NCBI RefSeq assembly: GCF_016617715.1
Contig: NZ_CP067225.1
Location: 682,001 to 746,000 of the forward strand
DNA length: 64,000 nucleotides
Direction of reading: 5' to 3'
Source of the DNA: Paracoccus sp. MC1862
GTDB taxonomy: Bacteria; Pseudomonadota; Alphaproteobacteria; Rhodobacterales; Rhodobacteraceae
Shown: positions 1 to 8,600 of the stretch, piece by piece
Layout: each line of letters begins with the position of its first letter
Position numbering within the stretch: the first letter of the stretch is position 1
Notes under the pieces: generated by a model
What the model was told of the DNA's origin: nothing
Seen by the model: the letters and a program-made list of their open reading frames with translations, nothing else
Database searches by the model: none
Made by a program: the position numbers and the translations under genes

Positions 1-1
1 G

Positions 2-835
2 GTTCCCTTCCACATGTGGACGCCGGACGTGTATGAGGGCTCGCCCACGCCGGTGACGGCCTTCTTCGCGACCGCGCCCAAGGTTGCGGCGATGGCTCTG
101 ATCGCGCGGCTGATGTGGGGCGCCTTCGGCAGCGTGCCGGGGGAATGGACGCAGGTGCTGGCGGTCATGGCGGTGCTGTCGATGTTCCTCGGTTCCATCG
201 CCGGGATCGGACAGCGCGACATCAAGCGGCTGATGGCCTATTCCTCGATCGCCCATGTGGGCTTTGCGCTGATCGGCCTGGCGGCGGGCACCGTCTATGG
301 CGTGCAGACCATGCTGATCTACATGGCGATCTATGTGGTGATGAACGTTGGCACCTTTGCCTTCATCCTGTCGATGGAACGCGACGGCCGTCCCGTCACC
401 GCCATCGACGACCTGAACCTGCTGGCGCGGTCCGAGCCGCTGAAGGCGCTGGCTATGGCCGTGCTGCTGTTCAGCCTGACGGGCGTTCCGCCGATGCTGG
501 GCTTCTTCGCCAAGTTCGGCGTGCTCAAGGCGGCGGTGGACGCAAACATGGGCTGGCTGGCGTTGCTGGGCGTCATCGCCTCGGTGATCGGCGCCTATTA
601 TTACCTGCGGATGGTCTATTACATCTACTTCGGCAGCGCGCGCGAGGTGCCGGTGGAAACCCGCATGGGCGGCGTGCAGTGGCTGGCGCTGATGGGCTCG
701 GCCGCGGTGATGATCCTTGGCGCCTTCACCATGCTGGGCACCGAGGCTGCGGCAGAACGTGCGGCGGCCTCGCTGGTGACGGCGAATGTGGCGGTGGCGG
801 ACCCGGTCGCCGTCGCGACTGCCGCCGTTGACTGA
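2..835 (+). CDS. nuoN: NADH-quinone oxidoreductase subunit N, C-terminal part
   Basis: This is the 3' part of the gene; the reading frame is open back to the first base of the window, so the start lies outside. NuoN is a membrane antiporter-like subunit of respiratory complex I and takes part in proton pumping coupled to quinone reduction. The visible protein keeps the family segment around [20 protein letters not shown], a conserved lysine-bearing helix ([18 protein letters not shown]) and a run of hydrophobic helices ending in an Ala/Val-rich tail. As last gene of the nuo operon it is followed directly by birA, whose likely start overlaps its stop codon. Identity is secure; only the N-terminal half is missing. 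Confidence 0.96.
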   Translation, partial: VPFHMWTPDVYEGSPTPVTAFFATAPKVAAMALIARLMWGAFGSVPGEWTQVLAVMAVLSMFLGSIAGIGQRDIKRLMAYSSIAHVGFALIGLAAGTVYGVQTMLIYMAIYVVMNVGTFAFILSMERDGRPVTAIDDLNLLARSEPLKALAMAVLLFSLTGVPPMLGFFAKFGVLKAAVDANMGWLALLGVIASVIGAYYYLRMVYYIYFGSAREVPVETRMGGVQWLALMGSAAVMILGAFTMLGTEAAAERAAASLVTANVAVADPVAVATAAVD

Positions 836-1607
836 GCCGCCCCGTCCGGTGGCCTGGCCCGAGGGCGTGGCGCGCCACGTCCTTGCGCGGACCGAAAGCA
901 CCAATGCCGAGGCATTGCGCCTCGCCCCCGGCCTGAGCGGTCCGGCCTGGATCATGACCCGGCAGCAGACGGCAGGGCGGGGTCGTCGCGGACGAAGCTG
1001 GTCGATGCCCGAGGGCAATTTCGCGGCAACGCTGGCGATGCGGCCGCAGGGCTCTCCCTCCGATGTGTCGCTTTACAGCTTTGTTGCCGCCCTGGCGCTG
1101 CATGAAGCGCTGACGGCTGTATGCGGCCCCACAACCCGGCTGGCGATCAAGTGGCCGAACGACGTGCTGCTGAATGGCGGCAAGGTCGCCGGAATCCTTC
1201 TGGAAAGCGCGGGGCAGGGCGGGGCGGTCTCGGCGCTGGCCGTCGGCATCGGCGTCAACCTTGCCGCTGCACCGGAACCGGAGGCCATCGAGGCGGGTGC
1301 GGTTCACCCGGTCTCGGTGCTGGGTGAAACCGGTCATGCCGTCAGCCCGGATGATTTCCTAGACCTGCTCGCGCCAGCCTTCGACCGCTGGCAGCGGCAG
1401 TTGATGACCTGGGGCTTCGCCCCCATCCGCACCGCATGGACCGCCCGCGCGGCCCGGCTGGGCGAGACCATCACCGCGCGCACCGGCAATGCCATCCGCA
1501 CCGGCCGCTTCGAGGGTATCGACGAGACCGGCGCGCTGGTTCTGACCACCGCCGCCGGGCGCGAGGTCATCCCCGCCGCCGACGTCTTCTTCCACGAGGT
1601 TGCCTGA
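828..1607 (+). CDS. birA: biotin--[acetyl-CoA-carboxylase] ligase, monofunctional
   Basis: The enzyme activates biotin with ATP and attaches it to carrier lysines, here for example the methylcrotonyl-CoA carboxylase subunit encoded near 43-45 kb. The predicted protein has 259 residues. The biotin/ATP-binding loop GRGRRGRSW lies at about residues 50-58 and KWPND, with the adenylate-contacting lysine, at 108-112. There is no N-terminal DNA-binding domain, so it is a ligase only and not a biotin repressor. I chose the TTG at 828, which overlaps the nuoN stop and gives an N-terminus MTEPPRP; no ATG lies between this point and the conserved region. The stop overlaps the coaX start by one base, so the genes are probably co-transcribed and translationally coupled. 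Confidence 0.92.
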   Translation: MTEPPRPVAWPEGVARHVLARTESTNAEALRLAPGLSGPAWIMTRQQTAGRGRRGRSWSMPEGNFAATLAMRPQGSPSDVSLYSFVAALALHEALTAVCGPTTRLAIKWPNDVLLNGGKVAGILLESAGQGGAVSALAVGIGVNLAAAPEPEAIEAGAVHPVSVLGETGHAVSPDDFLDLLAPAFDRWQRQLMTWGFAPIRTAWTARAARLGETITARTGNAIRTGRFEGIDETGALVLTTAAGREVIPAADVFFHEVA

Positions 1608-2386
1608 TGCTTCTGTGCATCGACACCGGTAACACCAACACGCTGTTCTCGATCTGGGATGGCGAGCGGTTCATCAGCCATTGGCGCATCGCCACCGACC
1701 ACCGCCGCACCGCCGACGAATATTTCGTCTGGCTGCGCTCGCTGATGTCGCTGAGCCGGCTGGAGGTCGAGGTGGATGCCTGCATCATCAGCTCGACCGT
1801 GCCGCGGGTGGTCTTCAACCTGCGCGTCCTCTGCAACCGCTATTTCGACACAAGGCCGCTGGTCGTGGGCAAGCCCGACTGCCTGCTGCCCGCGCCGCCG
1901 CGTGTCGATCCCGGCACCGTCGTCGGCCCTGACCGGATCGTGAACACCTGGGCGGCCTTCGACCGCTATGGCCCCGACCTCGTGGTGGTCGATTTCGGCA
2001 CCGCCACGACCTTCGACGTGGTGGACACGGACGGCGCCTATGTCGGCGGCGTGATCTCTCCGGGCGTGAACCTGTCGCTTGAGGCGCTGCACATGGGCGC
2101 AGCCTCGCTGCCGCATGTCGATGTCACCAGGCCCCAGCAGGTCATCGGCACCAACACCGTAGAATGCATCCAGTCCGGCGTCTTCTGGGGCTATGCGGGC
2201 CTTGTGCGCGAGATCTGCGCCCGCATCGCCGTCGAGCGTGGCCGTCCGATGAAGATCATTGCAACCGGGGGGCTTGCCGCGCTGTTCGACCAGATCGAGG
2301 ATCTGTTCGACACCTGGGACGACGATCTGACCATGCACGGGCTGCGGCTCATCAACGACTACAACAAGGAGATGGGCAATGTCTGA
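1607..2386 (+). CDS. coaX: type III pantothenate kinase
   Basis: CoaX phosphorylates pantothenate in the first step of coenzyme A synthesis. The 259-residue protein opens with the ATP-binding P-loop DTGNTN (residues 6-11). It keeps the pantothenate-site segment GPDR near 107-110 and the second ASKHA phosphate motif DFGTATTFD near 129-137, all typical of type III kinases rather than the CoaA type. The ATG overlaps the birA stop and the end overlaps the RNase J start by 8 bases, so the three genes read as one operon. Length is normal for the family. Confidence 0.95.
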   Translation: MLLCIDTGNTNTLFSIWDGERFISHWRIATDHRRTADEYFVWLRSLMSLSRLEVEVDACIISSTVPRVVFNLRVLCNRYFDTRPLVVGKPDCLLPAPPRVDPGTVVGPDRIVNTWAAFDRYGPDLVVVDFGTATTFDVVDTDGAYVGGVISPGVNLSLEALHMGAASLPHVDVTRPQQVIGTNTVECIQSGVFWGYAGLVREICARIAVERGRPMKIIATGGLAALFDQIEDLFDTWDDDLTMHGLRLINDYNKEMGNV

Positions 2387-4052
2387 GCGCCTGATCTATC
2401 TGCCGCTGGGCGGCGCGGGCGAAATCGGCATGAACGCCTATGTCTACGGCTATGGCCAGCCGGGACGGGAACGCCTGATCCTCGTGGACCTGGGCGTGAC
2501 CTTCGGCGACATGGACAGCGCGCCGGGGATCGACCTGATCATGCCCGATGTCCGCTGGCTGGAGGACAACCGCGACCGGCTTGAGGCGATCTTCATCACC
2601 CACGGGCACGAGGATCACGTCGGCGCGCTCGGCCTCTTGTGGAACCGCCTGCGCGCCCCGGTCTATGCCCGCCGCTTCACCGGCACGCTCGCCCGCATGA
2701 AGATGGAGGAAGCGGGCCAGCCCATCGACAAGCTGCGCATCGTCGAGCCGCGACCCGAGATGGTCGAGGCCGGTCCCTTCCGCGTCCAGTTCGTCCCCGT
2801 GAGCCACTCGATCCCCGAAAGCGCGGCCCTCATCATCGACACGCCCGCAGGCCGTATTGTCCATTCCGGCGATTTCAAGCTGGACGGCACCCCCGTGGTG
2901 GGCGAGGCCTTCGACCCCATCAAGTGGCACGAGATCGCGGGCGAGACCCCGATCACCGCGCTGATGTGCGATTCGACCAATGTCTTCAGCACCCACCCCG
3001 GCCGGTCCGAGGCCGTGCTGGCCAATCCGCTGCTCGACTGGGTGGTGGCGCAGAAGCAGATGGTGGTGGCGACGACCTTCGCCTCGAACGTGGCGCGGCT
3101 GAAGACGCTGGCCAATGCCGGTACGGCCGCGGGCCGCCGGATCTGCCTGCTCGGCCGCGCAATGCGCAAGATGACGACGGCTGCGGTCGAAACGGGCATC
3201 CTGCGTGACTTCCCCGCCGTGATCGGCCCCGAGGAAGCCGCCGACCTGCCCCGCAACAAGGTGCTGCTGATCGTCACCGGCAGCCAGGGCGAACGCCGCG
3301 CCGCATCGATGCAGCTCTCGATGGGCAAGTATCTGGGCCTGCAGCTGAAAGAGGGTGACAGTTTCCTTTTTTCCAGCCGGACCATCCCCGGGAACGAGCG
3401 CCCTGTTGGCCGCATCCAGAACAACCTCAGCCGTCTGGGGGTGAATGTGTTCGATGCCGACTCGGGCCTTTACCACGTCTCGGGCCATGCCAACCGCCCG
3501 GATCTCGAGGCGGTGCATGATCTGCTCAAGCCGCGCATCGTCATCCCCATGCATGGCGAGCACATGCACCTGCGGGAACATGCGAAGCTCGCCCGCGCCA
3601 AGGGGCTGATCTCGGAAATCGTGACCAACGGGACGATGATCGACCTTGCGGGCGACAAGCCACGCGTCGTGGACCAGATCGAGACCGGCCGCATCTACCT
3701 CGACGGCAATGTCCTGATCGGGGCGATGGACGGCGTGGTGCGCGACCGCATCCGCATGGCGCTGAACGGCCATGCGACGGTCTCGGTGATCGTGGACGAG
3801 AACGACGAGGTCTTGCCCGACGCCTGGGTCGAGACAATGGGCCTGCCGGCACAGGGCCGCGCCGGGGTGCCGCTGGCCGACCGCATCGAAAGCGAATTGG
3901 CCGAGTATCTCGACCGCGTGGACGATGCGACGGTGATGAACGACCGCAAGCTTGACGAGGGCATCCGCCGCATCACCCGCCAGGTCTCGATGGAGGAGAT
4001 CGGCAAGAAGCCCGAGGTCAAGGTCATCATCAGCCGCCTCGCCGCCGACTGA
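2379..4052 (+). CDS. rnj: ribonuclease J
   Basis: A cytoplasmic metallo-beta-lactamase/beta-CASP ribonuclease with endo- and 5'-3' exonuclease activity in rRNA and mRNA processing. The 557-residue protein has the zinc-binding motif HGHEDH at 75-80, later metal ligands in the SHSIPES and HSGDFK segments, and the beta-CASP histidine region around SGHANRPD and PMHGEHMH. A C-terminal domain follows. Residues ITGSQGE and SSRTIPGNE match RNase J and not the ElaC type. The start overlaps coaX by 8 bases. Alphaproteobacteria normally carry a single RNase J, so this is probably the only copy, which is an inference. Confidence 0.95.
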   Translation: MSERLIYLPLGGAGEIGMNAYVYGYGQPGRERLILVDLGVTFGDMDSAPGIDLIMPDVRWLEDNRDRLEAIFITHGHEDHVGALGLLWNRLRAPVYARRFTGTLARMKMEEAGQPIDKLRIVEPRPEMVEAGPFRVQFVPVSHSIPESAALIIDTPAGRIVHSGDFKLDGTPVVGEAFDPIKWHEIAGETPITALMCDSTNVFSTHPGRSEAVLANPLLDWVVAQKQMVVATTFASNVARLKTLANAGTAAGRRICLLGRAMRKMTTAAVETGILRDFPAVIGPEEAADLPRNKVLLIVTGSQGERRAASMQLSMGKYLGLQLKEGDSFLFSSRTIPGNERPVGRIQNNLSRLGVNVFDADSGLYHVSGHANRPDLEAVHDLLKPRIVIPMHGEHMHLREHAKLARAKGLISEIVTNGTMIDLAGDKPRVVDQIETGRIYLDGNVLIGAMDGVVRDRIRMALNGHATVSVIVDENDEVLPDAWVETMGLPAQGRAGVPLADRIESELAEYLDRVDDATVMNDRKLDEGIRRITRQVSMEEIGKKPEVKVIISRLAAD

Positions 4053-4082
4053 GCGCAGGGCGCCGCAGCCGGGCGCCCTGAC

Positions 4083-4142
4083 CTTCTTCTTCGGAAAAAT
4101 ATCCCGGGGGCGCACGAAGTGCGGCGGGGGCAGCGCCCCCGT
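4083..4142 (+). repeat. dispersed palindromic repeat, copy A
   Basis: The rnj-trmB gap contains a module with a TTCTTCTTCG start, an AAATATCCCGGGGG core and a hairpin GGGGGC-AGC-GCCCCC (4126-4140). The same modules recur at 50552-50605 inside glcE. Related AAATATCC-type cores occur at 42798-42860, and on the opposite strand at 4888-4922 and 56728-56784. It looks like a REP-like intergenic element of this genome; the hairpin may also serve as an rnj terminator, although no T-run follows. Confidence 0.6.
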
Positions 4143-4190
4143 CCGACCTTGCCGCTTGACCTTCCGCTGCCGCCTTGGCATCGCCCCCGC

Positions 4191-4886
4191 ATGACCGAGT
4201 TCGACCCCACCCCCACGCACCGCAACTTCTATGGCCGCCGCCACGGCAAGACCCTGCGGCAGAGCCAGAAGGGCTACCTGTCCGAAGACCTTGGCACCTT
4301 GCGCCCGCGCGGGATCACCGTTGCGGACAACCCCGACCGTGCGCCCATCGACCCTGCCGCGATCTTCGGGGACGGCCGTCCCGTCTGGCTGGAAATCGGC
4401 TTCGGCGGCGGCGAGCACATGGTCGCCATGGCAGCCCGTTACCGCGAGATCGGCATCATCGGCTGCGAGCCCTTCATCAACGGCGTGGCCATGCTGCTGG
4501 GCAAGATCCGTGCGGCGGGCGTGACGAATGTCAGCGTCCATCCGGGCGATGCGCGCGACCTGATGGACGTGCTGCCGGACGGCGCGATCAGCAAGGCCTT
4601 CCTCAACTACCCCGATCCCTGGCCGAAAGCGCGCCACCATCGCCGGCGCTTCGTCACGCCCGAGCACCTGATCCCGCTGCACCGCATCATGGCCCCCGGC
4701 GCCGAGTTCCGTGTCGCGACCGACATCCCCGACTACATGCGCCAGACGCTGGAGGAAGTGCCGAAGGCCGGCTTCACCCTGGTCCACGACGGGCCGCAGG
4801 CCTGGGATGACTGGCACTCCACCCGCTATGAGCAGAAGGCCCTGCGCGAGGGCCGGGTGCCGCATTACGCGACCTTCCGGCGTTGA
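4191..4886 (+). CDS. trmB: tRNA (guanine-N7-)-methyltransferase
   Basis: TrmB makes m7G46 in the variable loop of tRNAs using S-adenosylmethionine. The 231-residue protein shows the SAM-binding motif EIGFGGGEH (about 68-76), the acidic GCEPF strand and the diagnostic NYPDPWPKARHHRRR segment at 140-153. The ATG at 4191 was chosen because the N-terminus MTEFDPTPTHRNFYGRR resembles family members; in-frame codons upstream run through the palindromic repeat and are unlikely to be coding. It probably has its own promoter or reads through from rnj. Confidence 0.94.
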   Translation: MTEFDPTPTHRNFYGRRHGKTLRQSQKGYLSEDLGTLRPRGITVADNPDRAPIDPAAIFGDGRPVWLEIGFGGGEHMVAMAARYREIGIIGCEPFINGVAMLLGKIRAAGVTNVSVHPGDARDLMDVLPDGAISKAFLNYPDPWPKARHHRRRFVTPEHLIPLHRIMAPGAEFRVATDIPDYMRQTLEEVPKAGFTLVHDGPQAWDDWHSTRYEQKALREGRVPHYATFRR

Positions 4887-4887
4887 C

Positions 4888-4922
4888 GCCCCGGGCCTCG
4901 GGTCCGGGATATTTTCAGACGG
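4888..4922 (-). repeat. dispersed palindromic repeat, copy E (degenerate, inverted)
   Basis: Between trmB and aroA the minus strand reads CTGAAAATATCCCGG followed by ACCCGAGGCCCGGG. This is a shortened, degenerate version of the AAATATCCCGGGG core seen in copies A and C. It lies immediately downstream of the trmB stop, a typical location for such elements. Confidence 0.4.
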
Positions 4923-4979
4923 ATGATGGCAGGGCCGCGCGCCCCGCGCTAAGGTCTCGCCCGAATGAAGGAGAGCCCC

Positions 4980-6311
4980 ATGTCGCACAGCGCCGCACCC
5001 CTGCCCATGTCCGCCCGCCGATCGGACCCGCTGCGTGGCGAGGCGCTTGTGCCCGGCGACAAGTCGGTCAGCCACCGGGCGTTGATTCTCGCTGCGCTGA
5101 CGGTAGGCGAGACGCGCATCACCGGCCTGCTGGAAGGGCAGGACGTGCTGGATACCGCGAAGGCCATGCAGGCATTCGGCGCCGACGTGCAGCGTGTGGG
5201 CGAGGGCACGTGGATCGTCCACGGCGTCGGCGTCGGCGGCTTTGCCGAGCCCGAGGGCGTGATCGACTGCGGCAACTCGGGGACCGGCGTTCGCCTCATC
5301 ATGGGCGCGATGGCGACCACGCCCATCACCGCGATCTTCACCGGCGACCCGAGCCTGTCGCGCCGCCCCATGCGGCGGATCACCGACCCGCTGGAGCTTT
5401 TCGGCGCGCAGGTCACGGCACGCGAGGGCGGGCTGCTGCCGCTGACGATCCGGGGCGCGGCTGACCCGCTGCCGGTGCTTTACCGCACGCCGGTCGCCAG
5501 CGCCCAGATCAAGTCCGCGGTGCTGCTGGCGGGCCTCAACGCGCCGGGGCAGACAGTGGTGATCGAATCCGAACCCACGCGCGACCACACCGAGCGGATG
5601 CTTGCTGGCTTCGGCGCAACCGTCACGACCGAAGTGACCGATGAGGGCCGCGTCATCACCCTGACCGGCCGCCCCGAACTGCACCCCTGCACGGTGGCGG
5701 TGCCGCGCGACCCGTCCTCCGCCGCCTTCCCGGTGGCGGCGGCGTTGATCGTGCCGGGGTCCGAGATCCGCGTGCCCGGTGTCAGCCGCAACCCGACGCG
5801 GGACGGGCTTTATGTGACGCTGGAGGACATGGGTGCCGACCTGACTTGGGAAAACCAGCGCGAGGAAGGCGGCGAGCCGGTCGCCGACCTGATTGTGCGC
5901 CACGGCCCCTTGCGCGGCGTGACCGTTCCGGCCGAGCGCGCGGCCAGCATGATCGACGAGTTCCCGATCCTGTCCGTCTTGGCGGTCTTTGCGGAAGGGA
6001 CGACCGTGATGAACGGCGTGGCGGAACTGCGCGTGAAGGAAAGCGACCGGATCGACGCCATGGCGCGGGGGCTTGAGGCGAACGGAGCGCGCCTTGAGGA
6101 AACTCGCGACAGCCTGACGGTCCACGGGACCGGCGGTCTGAGCGGCGGGGCCATCTGCGCCACGCATCTTGACCATCGTATCGCCATGTCCTTTCTGGTG
6201 GCAGGGCTTGCCTCGGACCAGCCGATCAGCGTGGATGACGCCGGGCCGATCGCGACGAGCTTCCCCGATTTCGTGCCGCTGATGACTCGCCTGGGCGCTC
6301 GGATCGGCTGA
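4980..6311 (+). CDS. aroA: 3-phosphoshikimate 1-carboxyvinyltransferase (EPSP synthase), class II type
   Basis: AroA condenses shikimate-3-phosphate with phosphoenolpyruvate in the shikimate pathway for aromatic amino acids. The 443-residue protein carries all four class II sequence marks: GDKS (26-29), SAQIK (174-178), RDHTE (201-205) and NPTR (271-274). It follows the Agrobacterium CP4-type enzyme along its length. Unlike CP4, the PEP-site loop is NSGTG (99-103) with glycine where CP4 has alanine. I start at the ATG at 4980, which has an AAGGAG site (4968-4973) six bases upstream; the in-frame ATG at 4965 overlaps that site and would add five residues. Confidence 0.95.
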   Translation: MSHSAAPLPMSARRSDPLRGEALVPGDKSVSHRALILAALTVGETRITGLLEGQDVLDTAKAMQAFGADVQRVGEGTWIVHGVGVGGFAEPEGVIDCGNSGTGVRLIMGAMATTPITAIFTGDPSLSRRPMRRITDPLELFGAQVTAREGGLLPLTIRGAADPLPVLYRTPVASAQIKSAVLLAGLNAPGQTVVIESEPTRDHTERMLAGFGATVTTEVTDEGRVITLTGRPELHPCTVAVPRDPSSAAFPVAAALIVPGSEIRVPGVSRNPTRDGLYVTLEDMGADLTWENQREEGGEPVADLIVRHGPLRGVTVPAERAASMIDEFPILSVLAVFAEGTTVMNGVAELRVKESDRIDAMARGLEANGARLEETRDSLTVHGTGGLSGGAICATHLDHRIAMSFLVAGLASDQPISVDDAGPIATSFPDFVPLMTRLGARIG

Positions 6312-6501
6312 GACGCGGAGGGTTTGCGGTGATCGCAGCGCTCTCTCTTGCGAGAGGCGCGGCGATGCCACAGCTCTTCTGACCCGGCAGGAAGTGCTGG
6401 AATGGCGCTTTACCTGCCTTTGTCGTCGCGATCACAACCCGTGGCTCCCGCTACTTGGCAAAGGCGCAGCCTCATGACTGCGCCCCTTGGCGGAAGGATC
6501 G

Positions 6502-8400
6502 TCAGGCCCGACCAGCGGTCGCCTGTCCGGTCGCTTTCAGTGCCTCGCGGATCTCGTCCAGAACTGCCGGATCGTCGATGGTGGCGGGCATCTTGAACTC
6601 TTCGCCATCCGCGATCTTGGCCATGGTCGCGCGCAGGATCTTGCCCGAACGGGTCTTGGGCAGACGGTCCACGACGACCGTGTCCTTGAAGGCGGCGACA
6701 GGGCCGATGCGGTCGCGGACCATCTTCACCACCTCGCGCCCGATCTGTTCGGGGGTCGTGTCCACGCCCTTCTTGAGGCAGAGGAACCCCAGAGGCGTCT
6801 GGCCCTTGAGCGCATCCGCCACCCCGATAACCGCGCATTCGGCGACGGCAGGATGCGAGGACAGCACCTCCTCCATCGCGCCGGTCGAAAGCCGGTGGCC
6901 CGCGACGTTGATGACGTCGTCGGTGCGGGCCATGATGTAAAGGTATCCGTCCTCATCGATGTAGCCGGCATCGCCGGTCTCGTAATAGCCGGGGAAGGCG
7001 GTCAGGTAGGACTTGCGGAAGCGGTCCTCGGCGTTCCACAGCGTCGGCAGCGTGCCGGGGGGCAGGGGAAGTTTGATCGTGACCGCGCCCAGCGTGCCGG
7101 GTGGCACGGGATGGCCCGCCTCGTCCAGGATCTGCACCTCATAGCCGGGCATGGGCACCGAGGGACTGCCGTGCTTGACCGGCAGCACCTCGATCCCGAA
7201 TGGGTTGGCGGCGATGGCCCAGCCGGTTTCCGTCTGCCACCAGTGGTCGATCACCGGCACGTTGAGGTTCTGTTCCACCCATTGCACCGTGTCGGGGTCG
7301 GCCCGCTCGCCCGCGAGGAACACCGCCTTCAGCGACTTGAGGCTGTAGTCGCGGATATAGACGCAGGCCGGGTCCTCGCGCTTGACGGCGCGGATGGCGG
7401 TCGGCGCGGTGAAGAAGACCTTGACCTTGTGGTTCTGGATGATGCGGCCGAAGATTCCGGGGTCGGGGGTGCCGACGGGCTTGCCCTCGAAGACGATGGT
7501 GGTCGCGCCCGCCAGCAGCGGGGCGTAGCAGATGTAGCTGTGGCCCACGACCCAGCCCACGTCGGACGCGGCCCAGAAGACATCGCCCGCATCGATGCCG
7601 TAGATGTTCTTCATCGTCCAGTTCAGCGCGACGATGTGGCCCGCCGTGTGACGCACCACGCCCTTGGGTTGGCCGGTCGTGCCCGAGGTATACAGGATAT
7701 AGTGCGGGTGGTTGCCTTCGACCGGGACGCACTCGGCAGGTTCGACGCCATACTGGAAGCTGTGCCAGGCGAAGTCGCGGTCCTCGATCAGTTCCGCGAC
7801 CTCCTGTTCGCGCTGGAAGATCACGCAGAACTCGGGTTTGTGCTTCGCTTCCTCGATGGCGCGGTCCAGCAGCGGCTTGTAATGGACGACGCGGCCGGGT
7901 TCCAACCCGCAGGACGCCGCGATGATCGCCTTGGGGGTGCAGTCGTCGATGCGGACGGCCAGCTCATGCGCGGCAAAGCCGCCGAAGACGACGGAATGGA
8001 TGGCGCCGAGGCGCGAGCAGGCCAGCATCGCCTCGATCGCCTCGGGAACCATCGGCATATAGATGATGACGCGGTCCCCCTTCTGCACGCCCTTGTCGCG
8101 CAGGGCGCCGGCAAGACGCGCCACGCGGTCGCGCAGATCGCGGTAGGTGATGCCACGATAAGAATGGGTGATCGGGCTGTCGTGGATCACGGCAAGCTGA
8201 TCGCCGCGCCCGGCCTCGACATGGCGGTCAACGGCGTTCCAGCAGGCGTTTACCTTCGCGTCGGCGAACCACTCGCCGGCCGGGCCCTGGTCGAAATGGG
8301 CGCGGCTGGGCGATTCGATCCAGTCGATGCCCTTGGCGGCCTCCATCCAGAAGCCTTCGGGATCGGTCTTCCACGCGCTGTAGATGTCCTGATAACCCAT
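6502..8400 (-). CDS. prpE: propionyl-CoA synthetase (PrpE type), acetyl-CoA synthetase family
   Basis: This AMP-forming ligase activates propionate, and probably acetate less well, to the CoA thioester in the cytoplasm. The 632-residue protein has the AMP-binding signature YTSGTTGQPKG at about 237-247, a WWQTETG motif, the YETGDAG hinge region and LPKTRSGKILR near the C-terminus. Lys587 in that last motif is the residue that is reversibly acetylated in this family. The N-terminus (YQDIYSAW, GIDW) and overall length resemble Salmonella PrpE more than Acs. It sits just downstream of maeB on the same strand with a 200-base gap that carries two TTTGCAAA motifs, which suggests regulation of short-chain acyl-CoA use. 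Confidence 0.9.
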   Translation of the reverse strand: MGYQDIYSAWKTDPEGFWMEAAKGIDWIESPSRAHFDQGPAGEWFADAKVNACWNAVDRHVEAGRGDQLAVIHDSPITHSYRGITYRDLRDRVARLAGALRDKGVQKGDRVIIYMPMVPEAIEAMLACSRLGAIHSVVFGGFAAHELAVRIDDCTPKAIIAASCGLEPGRVVHYKPLLDRAIEEAKHKPEFCVIFQREQEVAELIEDRDFAWHSFQYGVEPAECVPVEGNHPHYILYTSGTTGQPKGVVRHTAGHIVALNWTMKNIYGIDAGDVFWAASDVGWVVGHSYICYAPLLAGATTIVFEGKPVGTPDPGIFGRIIQNHKVKVFFTAPTAIRAVKREDPACVYIRDYSLKSLKAVFLAGERADPDTVQWVEQNLNVPVIDHWWQTETGWAIAANPFGIEVLPVKHGSPSVPMPGYEVQILDEAGHPVPPGTLGAVTIKLPLPPGTLPTLWNAEDRFRKSYLTAFPGYYETGDAGYIDEDGYLYIMARTDDVINVAGHRLSTGAMEEVLSSHPAVAECAVIGVADALKGQTPLGFLCLKKGVDTTPEQIGREVVKMVRDRIGPVAAFKDTVVVDRLPKTRSGKILRATMAKIADGEEFKMPATIDDPAVLDEIREALKATGQATAGRA

Positions 8401-8519
8401 ACCCGTCTCTCCCCCTTACGTCCTGTTCTTGTCCTAGAGGCGAGGGGGCAGGCAAATCAACAATATTGCCCGGAACACCCCGCCGATGTGGCGGAATGTC
8501 CCGGCAGGCGGCTCTGGCA

Positions 8520-8578
8520 TTTGCAAAGCGATGAAATACCTTGCGATCTGACGGGCAAGAATTGCGGGTCTTTGCAAA
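8520..8578 (-). promoter_or_regulatory. two TTTGCAAA palindromes upstream of prpE, candidate ScfR-type operator
   Basis: Perfect 8-base palindromes TTTGCAAA lie at 8520-8527 and 8571-8578, 120 and 171 bases upstream of the prpE start. A smaller GCAA-GAA-TTGC inverted repeat lies between them. From memory, TTTGCAAA is the motif recognised by short-chain fatty acyl-CoA regulators (PccR/ScfR/RamB group) in Rhodobacter, where two copies are close together. The wider spacing here and the lack of a regulator gene in the window make this a candidate only. Confidence 0.5.
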
Positions 8579-8600
8579 TCCCGGCCCGGACCGATTCGCC

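Noticed and set aside
2352..6371. Very long open frame of more than 1300 codons on the minus strand
   Set aside because: It is the complement of rnj, trmB and aroA; high GC leaves such shadow frames open. The composition is Arg/His/Gly-rich and has no domain.
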